Source of the DNA: Mycolicibacterium flavescens
Lineage (GTDB): Bacteria > Actinomycetota > Actinomycetes > Mycobacteriales > Mycobacteriaceae
Length of the DNA stretch: 61,208 bases
Direction of reading: 5' to 3'
Assembly (NCBI RefSeq): GCF_001722335.1
Contig: NZ_MIHA01000028.1
Location: 1-61,208 of the forward strand
Position 1 is the stretch's first letter; every line of letters starts with the position of its first letter. Made by a program: the position numbers and the translations under genes. The notes beneath the pieces are model-generated. The model searched no databases. It was not told the origin of the DNA and worked only from the letters and a program-made list of their open reading frames with translations. This document shows, piece by piece, positions 46,660 to 54,589 of this stretch.

Positions 46660-47812
46660 GGCTTATGTCATCGACGCCGTGCGCACCGCCGTCGGCAAAC
46701 GCAACGGATCACTGGCCGGAGTTCACCCGGTCGACCTCGGCGCGACCGGGTGGCGCGGGCTGTTCGAACGCAACGACGTCGACCCCGGCGCCGTTGACGA
46801 CGTCATCGCCGGCTGCCTCGACACGATCGGACCGCAGGCCGGCAACATCGCCCGGTTGTCGTGGCTGGCGGCGGGCTTCCCCGAAGAGGTCCCCGGCGTC
46901 ACCGTCGACCGGCAGTGCGGCTCCAGCCAGCAGGCGATTTCCTTTGGCGCACAGGCGATCATGTCCGGAACCGCCGGTCTGATCGTTGCGGGCGGCATGC
47001 AGAACATGAGCCAGATCCCGATCAGCTCGGCGATGACGGTGGCCGAACAGTTCGGATTCACCTCGCCGACCAACGAGTCGAAGAGCTGGCTGCACCGCTA
47101 CGGCGACCAGGAGATCTCGCAGTTCCGCGGCGCGGAGCTGATCGCCGAGAAGTGGGGGATCTCCCGGGAGGAGATGGAGCAGTTCTCGCTGACCAGCCAC
47201 CAGCGCGCGCAGGAAGCGATCCGCTCCGGCTACTTCGAGAACGAGATCATCCCGGTCGAGGTCGACGGCGGCACCTTCGTCACCGACGAGGGCCCGCGCG
47301 ACACCTCGCTGGAGAAGATGGCCGGGCTCAAGACGCTGTCCGAAGGCGGCCGCCTGACCGCGGCGATGGCCAGCCAGATCTCCGATGGCGCCAGCGCGGT
47401 GCTGCTCGCGTCCGAGCACGCCGTCAAGGAGCACGGCCTCAAGCCACGCGCCCGCATCCACCACATCAGCGCCCGCGGCGCCGACCCCGTGTTCATGCTC
47501 ACCGGGCCGATCCCGGCCACCGAGTACGCGCTCAAGAAGACCGGCCTGTCGATCGACGACATCGACACCGTCGAGATCAACGAGGCGTTCGCGCCGGTGG
47601 TGATGGCGTGGCTCAAGGAGACCGGCGCCGACCCCGCGAAGGTCAACCCCAGCGGTGGCGCGATCGCGCTCGGTCACCCGCTCGGCGCGACCGGTGCCAA
47701 GCTGTTTGCGACGATGCTGAACACGTTGGAGCGCACCGGCGGTCGCTACGGACTGCAGACGATGTGTGAGGGCGGCGGCACCGCCAACGTCACCATCATC
47801 GAGCGCCTCTGA
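46652..47812 (+). CDS. fadA6: Thiolase FadA6
   Basis: A 386-residue thiolase: nucleophile Cys in VTVDRQCGSSQQAI at about residue 91, HIS/ASN region NEAFAPVVMAW, GGAIALGHPLGATGAKL with the catalytic His, and the C-terminal MCEGGGTANVTII (usually Cys-x-Gly-Gly-Gly). FadA6 thiolyses the ring-opened MeDODA-CoA in the final part of HIP degradation. ATG 46652 lies inside the kstR2 3' end. Confidence 0.93.
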   Translation: MPEAYVIDAVRTAVGKRNGSLAGVHPVDLGATGWRGLFERNDVDPGAVDDVIAGCLDTIGPQAGNIARLSWLAAGFPEEVPGVTVDRQCGSSQQAISFGAQAIMSGTAGLIVAGGMQNMSQIPISSAMTVAEQFGFTSPTNESKSWLHRYGDQEISQFRGAELIAEKWGISREEMEQFSLTSHQRAQEAIRSGYFENEIIPVEVDGGTFVTDEGPRDTSLEKMAGLKTLSEGGRLTAAMASQISDGASAVLLASEHAVKEHGLKPRARIHHISARGADPVFMLTGPIPATEYALKKTGLSIDDIDTVEINEAFAPVVMAWLKETGADPAKVNPSGGAIALGHPLGATGAKLFATMLNTLERTGGRYGLQTMCEGGGTANVTIIERL

Positions 47813-47820
47813 TCCAGTCA

Positions 47821-48501
47821 GTGGACCCACAGAACGCGGCACCGGTACGGCCTGCGGCGACAGCGGTCCTGGCCCGCGACGGCAGCTCTGGTCTAGAGGT
47901 TCTGCTACTCAAGCGTGCCGGAACGATGTCCTTCGGTGCCGACGCCTGGGTGTTCCCGGGCGGCCGGGTTGATGACGACGACGCCGGCGCGGATGACCTG
48001 TTCAGCATCGAGGCTGCCCGGCGGGCCGCGGTACGGGAGACCCGGGAAGAGGCGGGCATCGCGGTCGACGGCGCGGCACTGCGGGTGCTGTCGCGGTGGG
48101 TGCCGGGACCCGAAGCGCCGAAACGGTTCCAAACCTGGTTGCTGTTCGGCCGGGCCGAGACCACCGACGTATGTGTCGACGGGACCGAGATCGTCGACCA
48201 CTGCTGGATCACTCCGGCCGCTGCACTCTCAGAGCATGGTCAGCGGCGCATGGGCCTACTCCCGCCCACGTGGGTCACCCTCCACCAATTGTCTGGGCAC
48301 CGGTCGGTCGACGACGCCGCCGCGGCCATCGATGCGGCCGAACCCGAGTACTACGAAAGCCACTTCGTCAACACCGACACCCATCCCGTGATTCTCTGGC
48401 ACGGCGACGCCGGCTATGAGACCCGCGATTTCGACGCGGTCGGCCCGCGGCACCGGCTGCACATGGGGCGCGGACCCTGGCGCTACGAACGCGGCAACTG
48501 A
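47821..48501 (+). CDS. Nudix hydrolase
   Basis: A 226-residue Nudix enzyme. The box EAARRAAVRETREEAGI at about residues 63-79 fits E-x7-RE-x-REE-x-G-I, but the leading Gly lies further upstream in FPGGRVDDDD, so the box has an insertion, as in NUDT19-like CoA/acyl-CoA hydrolases. It follows fadA6 by eight bases and is probably in the KstR2-controlled kstR2-fadA6 unit. A CoA-recycling role in ring degradation is inference. Confidence 0.85.
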   Translation: MDPQNAAPVRPAATAVLARDGSSGLEVLLLKRAGTMSFGADAWVFPGGRVDDDDAGADDLFSIEAARRAAVRETREEAGIAVDGAALRVLSRWVPGPEAPKRFQTWLLFGRAETTDVCVDGTEIVDHCWITPAAALSEHGQRRMGLLPPTWVTLHQLSGHRSVDDAAAAIDAAEPEYYESHFVNTDTHPVILWHGDAGYETRDFDAVGPRHRLHMGRGPWRYERGN

Positions 48502-48512
48502 TCGCCGTACCG

Positions 48513-49631
48513 TCAGGAGTGGTCGTGGATGATCACGCCGCGGATGTTGCGCCCGGCGAGCATGTCGTCGTAGCCCTCGTTGATGTCGTCGAGTTTGTAT
48601 TCGGCGGTGACGGTCTCGTCGAGTAGCAGCTTGCCGTCGCGGTAGAGGTTGAGCAGCCGCGGGATGTCGGCGCGCGGATTGGCCTCGCCGTAGAGGCTGC
48701 CGAGCAGTCGCTTCTGGAACAGCGTCATCATCGCCATCGACAGCGTCGGCGTCACATCGGCCATCGACGCGATCGCGGTCATCACCACCGCGCCGCCCTT
48801 GCGGATGATGTTGAGCGCCTCGTCGATCATCCGCCCCTCCAGCACGCCCATCGTCAACAGCGCGGAGTCGGCCATCACGCCGCGGGTCAGTTCGCCGACC
48901 AACTCCATCCCCTCCGCCATCGAGGTGACGAAGTGGGTGGCGCCGAATTCGAAAGCCTTGTCGCGCTTGCTTTCGAGGATGTCGATGACCACGATGTGCT
49001 CGGCCCCGGCCAGGCGCGCGCCCTGGATCGCGCCGCTGCCGATGCCGCCACATCCGATGATCACCACGGTGTCGCCGGGGCTGACGTCGGCGGAGTTCAC
49101 CGCCGACCCCCAGCCGGTCATCACGCCGCAGCCCAGCAGGCAGGCCCGGGCCAGCGGAAGGTCGTCGTCGATCTTGACGACCGACGCCTCCGACAGCGTG
49201 CCCAACTGCGCGAAGCTACCGACGCCCGACAGCACGCCGACATCCTGGCCGCGCACCTTGCGTCGATACGTGCCGTCGGCCTGCAGCCCGACGAGGATCA
49301 GCGCGCCGAGGTCGCAGAGATTCTGGTGGCCGCTGGCGCACCACCGGCAGCGGCCGCACGCCGGGAGGAACGAGGTGACGACGTGATCGCCGACCTTGAG
49401 GTCGCGCACGCCGGGGCCCACGTCGGCGACGACGCCCGCGCCCTCGTGTCCGCCGATGATCGGCAGCGGTACACCGGCGAAATCACCGGTCACCACATGG
49501 TGATCCGAATGGCACAGGCCGGTGGCCTCGAACGAGATCAGCACCTCGCCTTCCTTGGGCCCGTCGAGGTCGATCTCCTCGATGCTCCACGGTTCGTTGA
49601 GTCCCCACAGGACGGCGGCATTGGTCTTCAT
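48513..49631 (-). CDS. Zinc-dependent (NDMA-type) alcohol dehydrogenase
   Basis: A 372-residue MDR alcohol dehydrogenase. Catalytic zinc ligands appear in GLCHSDHHV and GGHEGAGVV; structural zinc in CGRCRWCASGHQNLC; NAD binding in IIGCGGIGSGAIQGA. The overall pattern (KTNAAVLWGLNEPW start, FQKRLLGSLYGEANPR end) is that of the NDMA-dependent mycobacterial family, which keeps NADH tightly bound and passes electrons to another carrier. It is convergent with the Nudix gene and downstream of the satD pair. Substrate unknown. Confidence 0.88.
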   Translation of the reverse strand: MKTNAAVLWGLNEPWSIEEIDLDGPKEGEVLISFEATGLCHSDHHVVTGDFAGVPLPIIGGHEGAGVVADVGPGVRDLKVGDHVVTSFLPACGRCRWCASGHQNLCDLGALILVGLQADGTYRRKVRGQDVGVLSGVGSFAQLGTLSEASVVKIDDDLPLARACLLGCGVMTGWGSAVNSADVSPGDTVVIIGCGGIGSGAIQGARLAGAEHIVVIDILESKRDKAFEFGATHFVTSMAEGMELVGELTRGVMADSALLTMGVLEGRMIDEALNIIRKGGAVVMTAIASMADVTPTLSMAMMTLFQKRLLGSLYGEANPRADIPRLLNLYRDGKLLLDETVTAEYKLDDINEGYDDMLAGRNIRGVIIHDHS

Positions 49632-49686
49632 GGCCGGAGTGTAGAAAACCGACGGGGCGCGCACGGGCGAATCGGACGGCCCGCCG

Positions 49687-50412
49687 TCAGTGCGCGAGGG
49701 CGAGTCCGCCGAGCGCGACGATCCAGCTGGCGAAGCTGCCGACCAGGAAGTACTCGGTGACCTCGTCGATGCCGATGCCGCCGTTCTCGCGGGCCTTCTG
49801 CGCGTTGATCTCCGGGAATCGGATGATGCTCTTGGCCGCGACCACAGCGGTGGCTGCGGCCAGTTGTCCGGCCAGCCCCAGTCCGAGGATCAGTACCCGC
49901 TCCATCGGGCCGAGCAGTCTGCCGCCCTTCAGCCGGTCCGACGCCTGCGGCTGACCCGCCGGCTTTACCGCGCCGACGGAGCCAAGTATCAAGCGCACCA
50001 ACTGATTTCCGGTCACCAACTGCATCAGCGTCACGCCGACGATCATCAGCAGCCGGTCGGCGGACACGCTGATCCCCACCCAGCCCGGCCAGCGCCCCGC
50101 CACGCCGGCGACTTCCGAGCTCCAGCCCGAACACAGCACCAGTAGTGCGACCGCACCGCCGAACACGAGCAGCGGGGCCAGTTGGCGTCGGCCGTGGCGC
50201 TCGGCGCGCGCACCCGAAACCACCCAGGCGACGCTCGCCGCCGCCGCGGCGCTCAACAGCAGGATGTCTCCCAGGCGCCACAGCCCGGCCAGCGCCGCGC
50301 AGCCGATGACAACGACAGGCGCTGCGAGCGCGGGCAGCCAGATCCGGTCGGTCATCCGCCGGAGGATGTCGGCGACGCCCATCGCGATCAGCATCACCGC
50401 CAGCGAGCTCAC
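49687..50412 (-). CDS. Membrane protein, DUF3307-type, partner of SatD
   Basis: A 241-residue integral membrane protein with about six hydrophobic segments (such as ILLLSAAAAASVAWVV, LLVFGGAVALLVLC and LILGLGLAGQLAAATAVV). A conserved motif at about 196-222, SIIRFPEINAQKA then GIGIDEVTEYFLVGSF, resembles the C-terminus of DUF3307 proteins. The GTG overlaps the satD stop by four bases. Role unknown; DUF3307 genes commonly sit next to satD. Confidence 0.75.
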   Translation of the reverse strand: MSSLAVMLIAMGVADILRRMTDRIWLPALAAPVVVIGCAALAGLWRLGDILLLSAAAAASVAWVVSGARAERHGRRQLAPLLVFGGAVALLVLCSGWSSEVAGVAGRWPGWVGISVSADRLLMIVGVTLMQLVTGNQLVRLILGSVGAVKPAGQPQASDRLKGGRLLGPMERVLILGLGLAGQLAAATAVVAAKSIIRFPEINAQKARENGGIGIDEVTEYFLVGSFASWIVALGGLALAH

Positions 50413-51053
50413 GGCACGCTCCGCAGATGACGCGAGGCCACCACGATCAGGTCGAGCCCGTCGCGGCCCGCGCGCTGGGATACCGCCGACGCGCTGATGC
50501 CCTCGGCGGCCGCGATGTCCTTCTTGGTCTGGTCGGTCAACAGTCCCTTCACAATCCGCAGTGATCGGTCATCGAGCGATCCAAGCAGATGGTCCCGACA
50601 CATCAAGGCGGCGTTGATCGCGTCGGTGTCGCCGCGAGCACTCCGGAACGACGTGCGCACCAGCGCCAGCCCCGGCTGCTGCTGTGCGGCGGCGGTCCAC
50701 TCGATGGCCTCGCGGGCCGCCCACCAACCCGGCCCGTCCTGGATGCCGGTCGCTGCGTCCAGCACGGTCACCTCGCCCCAACCCAGCCCGAAGCGGATGT
50801 CGAGGTCGGGTGCGACGGCCAGGCGAATGGTCAGCGCCGCGTCGAGGGCCACGCCCACGGACGGATAGCTGCCCTGGAACTCGTCGCCGACGGTGAACGC
50901 CGGCGCATCGATCGCATCGGTGGATACGCGCGCCAACGCGTCGCTGAGGAGGCGGTGCGCAGCGGCCCGATCGGCGACGTGCCGGGATGCGACGACGTCG
51001 CCGATCAGCGTCGCACACGCTCCTGATGAAGCACCACGCTTCATCTCCGACAT
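50409..51053 (-). CDS. SatD-family protein with C-terminal HTH
   Basis: A 214-residue protein. Near the N-terminus TLIGDVVASR has an Asp at about 19 and FTVGDEFQGSY another at about 57, and a sigma-like helix-turn-helix lies at the end (TKKDIAAAEGISASAVSQR, about 176-194). The two Asp-bearing strands recall nucleotidyl cyclase/GGDEF folds, an inference. The gene is autogenously placed: three copies of a palindrome lie over and before its start. ATG 51053 is taken; an in-frame ATG at 51044 is possible. Biological role is undescribed. Confidence 0.8.
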   Translation of the reverse strand: MSEMKRGASSGACATLIGDVVASRHVADRAAAHRLLSDALARVSTDAIDAPAFTVGDEFQGSYPSVGVALDAALTIRLAVAPDLDIRFGLGWGEVTVLDAATGIQDGPGWWAAREAIEWTAAAQQQPGLALVRTSFRSARGDTDAINAALMCRDHLLGSLDDRSLRIVKGLLTDQTKKDIAAAEGISASAVSQRAGRDGLDLIVVASRHLRSVP

Positions 51054-51099
51054 ATGAAGAGTATAGCTTCACTCTCCCGAAATGAAGGAATCGGCTTCA
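51027..51099. repeat. Three-copy operator array TGAAG-N7-CTTCA, 28-bp period
   Basis: Copies at 51027-51043, 51055-51071 and 51083-51099 each have TGAAG and CTTCA arms seven bases apart; starts are exactly 28 bases apart. The first copy is extended to GATGAAGC/GCTTCATC. The array covers the gap between ipdC and satD: the last copy includes the ipdC stop, the first lies in the first codons of satD. It is best read as the binding array of an autoregulator, likely SatD. Confidence 0.85.
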
Positions 51100-52161
51100 C
51101 GCCAGGTAGGAGTGGGCCTGCCGCAGGTGTTCGACCGCGTCAGCCACGATCGTGTCGATCAATTCGGCACACGAGGGAAGATCCTCAAGGATGCCGGCGA
51201 CCTGCCCCGATGCCAGCACGCCCGCGTCGGTGTTGCCCTCGACCAAACCGGCCTTCAGCAGCATCGGGGTGTTGGCCGCCATGACGACCTGCGACCAGGT
51301 CAGCTCCTTGCCGTGCCGCATCTCGAGGCCGTCGCGGATCATCGACCGCCAGGTCATACCCGACATCTTCTTGAACTTCTGCGCGTTGCGGACCGCGGCG
51401 GTGAACCCGCGCAGCCGCGAACCGCTCTCGAGCTTTTCCACCAGCCCCGTGCGCAACACGCGGTGCGGCATCCCGTCGACGCGCGTGGAGACCACCGTGC
51501 CGTCCAGCGCGGACTCCAGGTAGCGGCGCTTGACGGCGTCGGGCACCGTCGAGTCCGAGGTCAACAGGAAGCGCGTGCCCATCGCGACCCCGGCCGCGCC
51601 GTAGGACAGCGCAGCCGCCAGACCGCGCCCGTCGAAGAACCCTCCCGCGGCCACCACCGGGATGTCGACCGCGTCCAACACCGAGGGCAGCAGCAGCGTG
51701 GTCGCGATCGGGCCGGTGTGCCCACCGCCCTCGCCACCCTGGACGATCACGGCGTCCGCGCCCCAGCCGGCCACCTTCTTGGCGTGCTTGGCCAGCCCGA
51801 CCGACGGGATCACCACCACGCCTGCCTCTTTGAGCCTCGCGATCAGGTCCGGTTTGGGCGCCAGCGCGAACGATGCGACCTTGACACCCTCGCGGATGAG
51901 CAGGTCGATGCGCTCGCCCGCGTCACCGGCGTCGGCGCGGATGTTGATCCCGAACGGTTTGTCGGTGGCGCTCTTGACCTTGGCGACCGCGGTCTGCAGC
52001 TCGTCGAGCGTCATCGTCGCCGACGCCAGAATCCCGAGGCCACCGGCGTTGGACGTGGCCGACACCAACCGCGCACCGGCCACCCAGCCCATCCCGGTCT
52101 GGACCACCGGATGTTCGATGCCGATCAGCTCGGTCAGCGGGGTCTTCAGGTGCGCAGCCAT
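51097..52161 (-). CDS. ipdC: Flavin-dependent oxidoreductase IpdC (nitronate monooxygenase fold)
   Basis: A 354-residue TIM-barrel flavoprotein of the 2-nitropropane dioxygenase family: PVVQTGMGWVAGARLVSATS, GLGILASATMT, VIVQGGEGGGHTG with the family His, and AAGGFFDGRGLAAAL for the flavin phosphate. IpdC oxidises 5-OH-HIC-CoA to HIEC-CoA. Its ATG directly follows the ipdB stop. In M. tuberculosis fdxB follows; here satD does. Confidence 0.92.
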   Translation of the reverse strand: MAAHLKTPLTELIGIEHPVVQTGMGWVAGARLVSATSNAGGLGILASATMTLDELQTAVAKVKSATDKPFGINIRADAGDAGERIDLLIREGVKVASFALAPKPDLIARLKEAGVVVIPSVGLAKHAKKVAGWGADAVIVQGGEGGGHTGPIATTLLLPSVLDAVDIPVVAAGGFFDGRGLAAALSYGAAGVAMGTRFLLTSDSTVPDAVKRRYLESALDGTVVSTRVDGMPHRVLRTGLVEKLESGSRLRGFTAAVRNAQKFKKMSGMTWRSMIRDGLEMRHGKELTWSQVVMAANTPMLLKAGLVEGNTDAGVLASGQVAGILEDLPSCAELIDTIVADAVEHLRQAHSYLA

Positions 52162-52911
52162 TTAAGCCCGCACTTCCTTGTCCCGCAGCGACTTCGGGTC
52201 GATCGTCTCGCGCAGCAGCGTGAGTTCCTCCATCGACGGCAGACGCGTCGTGTCGGCTTCACCCAGCCCGTGCACCTCGAACGCCGTGTTCTCGGCGACT
52301 TGTTCGGCCTCGACACCGGGATGCAGCGACAACGCGCGCATCTGATGGTCGGGACCGTTGAAGTCGAACACACCGAGGTTGGTGACCACCCGGAACACGT
52401 TGACGAACCGGTACGCCGGGTTGGCCGGATCGATCTTGTCCCAACCGATACCGGACACGATGTCGACGGATTCCTCGAACACCCGCTTGGAGTGGTTGCC
52501 CACCCAGTAGCTCGTCGCGTGGTTGATGGTGTTGCCGGGCGCACCGCGCACACCGAACATCTGTCGGGTCGGATGCTGCAGCGGCCCGAATGCCGAGAGG
52601 TTCTGGTTGCCGTAGCGGTCGATCTGGTTGGCGCCCATCACCACATGGCGACGACCCCAGGCCAGCGTCTCGAATACCCGGCCGAACGGCATCCATCCTT
52701 CGATCGCCCCGGCGGCACCGAGCGCGGGGGTGTCGGCCAGCAGCCGGGCTTCGCCGTCGGTGAGCAGGATGTCGGGGGAAAAGGTCAGGCGGGCCAGTCG
52801 GGCGCCGATCGACACCATGGTCGTCATCGGGCTGACCATGATCTCGCCTGCGTCGCGGAACAATTCGGCGCACGCGACGGCGCACACCTCAGCACGGGTC
52901 ACGGACATCAC
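52162..52911 (-). CDS. ipdB: COCHEA-CoA hydrolase beta subunit IpdB
   Basis: A 249-residue class I CoA-transferase-like subunit. With IpdA it hydrolyses COCHEA-CoA, opening the last steroid ring, without being a true transferase. Visible stretches: RRHVVMGANQIDRYGNQNLSAFG in part (GANQIDRYGNQNLSAFG), GGNTINHATSYW-like PGNTINHATSYWVGNH and HPGVEAEQVAENTAF. It overlaps ipdA by four bases. Confidence 0.92.
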   Translation of the reverse strand: MMSVTRAEVCAVACAELFRDAGEIMVSPMTTMVSIGARLARLTFSPDILLTDGEARLLADTPALGAAGAIEGWMPFGRVFETLAWGRRHVVMGANQIDRYGNQNLSAFGPLQHPTRQMFGVRGAPGNTINHATSYWVGNHSKRVFEESVDIVSGIGWDKIDPANPAYRFVNVFRVVTNLGVFDFNGPDHQMRALSLHPGVEAEQVAENTAFEVHGLGEADTTRLPSMEELTLLRETIDPKSLRDKEVRA

Positions 52912-53783
52912 TGCTCCTCCTGGAACTTCCGTACGGCCGCTTGGTAATCGGCCTCGCTACCCGACAGGTAGGTCGAGACGAACTGCTGCCAGGTCTCGTC
53001 GGAGCCGGCCGCTTCGGCGTAGTGGCGCTGGAACTTCTCGTCGCGGCGGTAGTCGGGTTCGGCGGTGGTGAAGTGCGCGCCGTCGGGTGCCTCGACCACG
53101 GCGTCGACCATCATCCGGTTGACCAGAAGTGCCTGCGGTGGAACCGCTTTGACCAGCTCCTCGGTCGAGACCACCCGTTCGACGGACAGGAACCGCCGCT
53201 CGGCGGCCATCAGGTACAGGTCGTCGAAGTACGGGTCGATACCGGTGTAGGCCGCGTTGCCCTTCTCGTCGCCGAGGTTCATGTGCACGAATGCGGCGTC
53301 CAGGTTCAGCGCCGGCATCGCGATCAGCTCCTCGAAGCCGGACCCGGTGGGGTAGGGGGACGTGACGGTCTTGAGTTCGTCGCCCCAGAACGTGCGCACG
53401 TCGCTGCCCAGTCCGGCGCGGATCGGCAGGAACGGCAGCCGCTGGGCGGCGGCCTGCAGACCGCACCGCAGCATGCCCTCGTCCATCTCGCGGGCCTCGA
53501 TCGCACCGCTGGTGCGGGCCTTGGCGAACCACGGATCGTAGAACGGCGGCGAATCCAGCGATACGAAGCCGTAGTACACCCGCTTGACCTTGCCCGCCGA
53601 GCACAGCAGTCCGAGATCGGGCCCACCGTAGGTGACGACCGTGAGGTCGGTGACGTCGGTGCGCAGCAACGCCCGGATGAACGCCATCGGCTTGCGTCGC
53701 GAGCCCCACCCCCCGATCCCGATGGTCATCCCGCTCTCGATCGCGGCGACCGCGTCGTCGAGAGTTGTTCTCTTATCGCTCAT
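52908..53783 (-). CDS. ipdA: COCHEA-CoA hydrolase alpha subunit IpdA
   Basis: A 291-residue CoA-transferase alpha-type subunit with the glycine loop GIGGWGSRRKPMAFIRALLR (about 22-41), PALNLDAAFVHMNLGDEKGNAAYTG in part, and TYGGPDLGLLCSAGKV. It pairs with IpdB. The gene overlaps echA20's start side: the ipdA ATG is at 53783 and the echA20 stop at 53780, coupling the four genes echA20-ipdA-ipdB-ipdC. Confidence 0.92.
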   Translation of the reverse strand: MSDKRTTLDDAVAAIESGMTIGIGGWGSRRKPMAFIRALLRTDVTDLTVVTYGGPDLGLLCSAGKVKRVYYGFVSLDSPPFYDPWFAKARTSGAIEAREMDEGMLRCGLQAAAQRLPFLPIRAGLGSDVRTFWGDELKTVTSPYPTGSGFEELIAMPALNLDAAFVHMNLGDEKGNAAYTGIDPYFDDLYLMAAERRFLSVERVVSTEELVKAVPPQALLVNRMMVDAVVEAPDGAHFTTAEPDYRRDEKFQRHYAEAAGSDETWQQFVSTYLSGSEADYQAAVRKFQEEQ

Positions 53784-54535
53784 TTGGACCCCTTGTCGGT
53801 GCCGGCGAACGCGTCGCGGTGCTCGTCGGAGACGCCCGCGAGGTTGAGCTCGAAGGTAAAGCCCTGTTCCATGCGGTACCGCGCGTTGACCGGCTGGATG
53901 TCGATGAAGTTGAGCGCCTCTTTGGCCGCACGGATCACCCGGGTGTCCTTGGCGGCGATGTCACGGGCGACGCGCAGCGCGGCCTCGTCGAGTTCGGCGC
54001 GGGGCACCACCTCGTGCACCGAGCCGAAGTGATGCAGGGTGTCGGCCGAGACGGTGGCGGCGGTGAAGAACAGCCGCCGCATCATGTGCTGGGGCACGAG
54101 CCGGGACAGGTGGGTGGCGGCACCGAGCGCGCCCCGCTCCACCTCGGGCAGGCCGAATTTCGCGTCGTCGGAGGCGACGATCACGTCAGCGTTGCCGACC
54201 AGGCCGATCCCGCCGCCGACGCAGAAGCCGTTCACCGCGGCGACGACCGGCACCGCGCACTCGTACACCGCGCGGAAGGCCTCGAAGCAGCCGCGGTTGG
54301 CGTCGATGAGCGCGGTGAACCCCTCGGTGTTCTGCATCTCCTTGATGTCGACGCCGGCGTTGAAGCCGCGCCCCTCGGCGCGCAGGATCACCACGTGGGT
54401 GCTCTGGTCACGCCCGGCGGCGGTGATGGTGTCGGCCAGTTCGAACCAGCCCCGCGACGGAATCGCGTTGACCGGCGGGTAGTCGACGGTGACCGAGACG
54501 ATGCCCGGTTCAGTGACGGTGGAGGTAATGGTCAT
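53780..54535 (-). CDS. echA20: HIEC-CoA hydrolase EchA20
   Basis: A 251-residue crotonase-fold enzyme that opens ring D of HIEC-CoA to give COCHEA-CoA. VILRAEGRGFNAGVDIKEM at about 50-68 forms the oxyanion region, NGFCVGGGIGLVGNADVIVA the second, and FGLPEVERGAL the catalytic Glu region. ATG 54535 is chosen; the KstR2 box lies 26 bases upstream. Confidence 0.92.
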   Translation of the reverse strand: MTITSTVTEPGIVSVTVDYPPVNAIPSRGWFELADTITAAGRDQSTHVVILRAEGRGFNAGVDIKEMQNTEGFTALIDANRGCFEAFRAVYECAVPVVAAVNGFCVGGGIGLVGNADVIVASDDAKFGLPEVERGALGAATHLSRLVPQHMMRRLFFTAATVSADTLHHFGSVHEVVPRAELDEAALRVARDIAAKDTRVIRAAKEALNFIDIQPVNARYRMEQGFTFELNLAGVSDEHRDAFAGTDKGSK

Positions 54536-54560
54536 GGCACTTCCTGGGGCTCGATAGGAA

Positions 54561-54574
54561 AGCAAGCACTTGCT
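54561..54574. promoter_or_regulatory. KstR2 operator between echA20 and the SDR pair
   Basis: AGCAAGCACTTGCT matches AnCAAGnnCTTGnT at all fixed positions and is nearly fully palindromic. It is shared by the divergent echA20-ipdABC and SDR operons; the SDR start is 16 bases away. Confidence 0.9.
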
Positions 54575-54589
54575 TGGTACGCTAGCACA

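Noticed and set aside
53765..54589. Plus-strand extension of the SDR gene to 532 codons
   Set aside because: It lies opposite echA20 and has no similarity; GTG 54590 begins the SDR fold and the KstR2 box is upstream.
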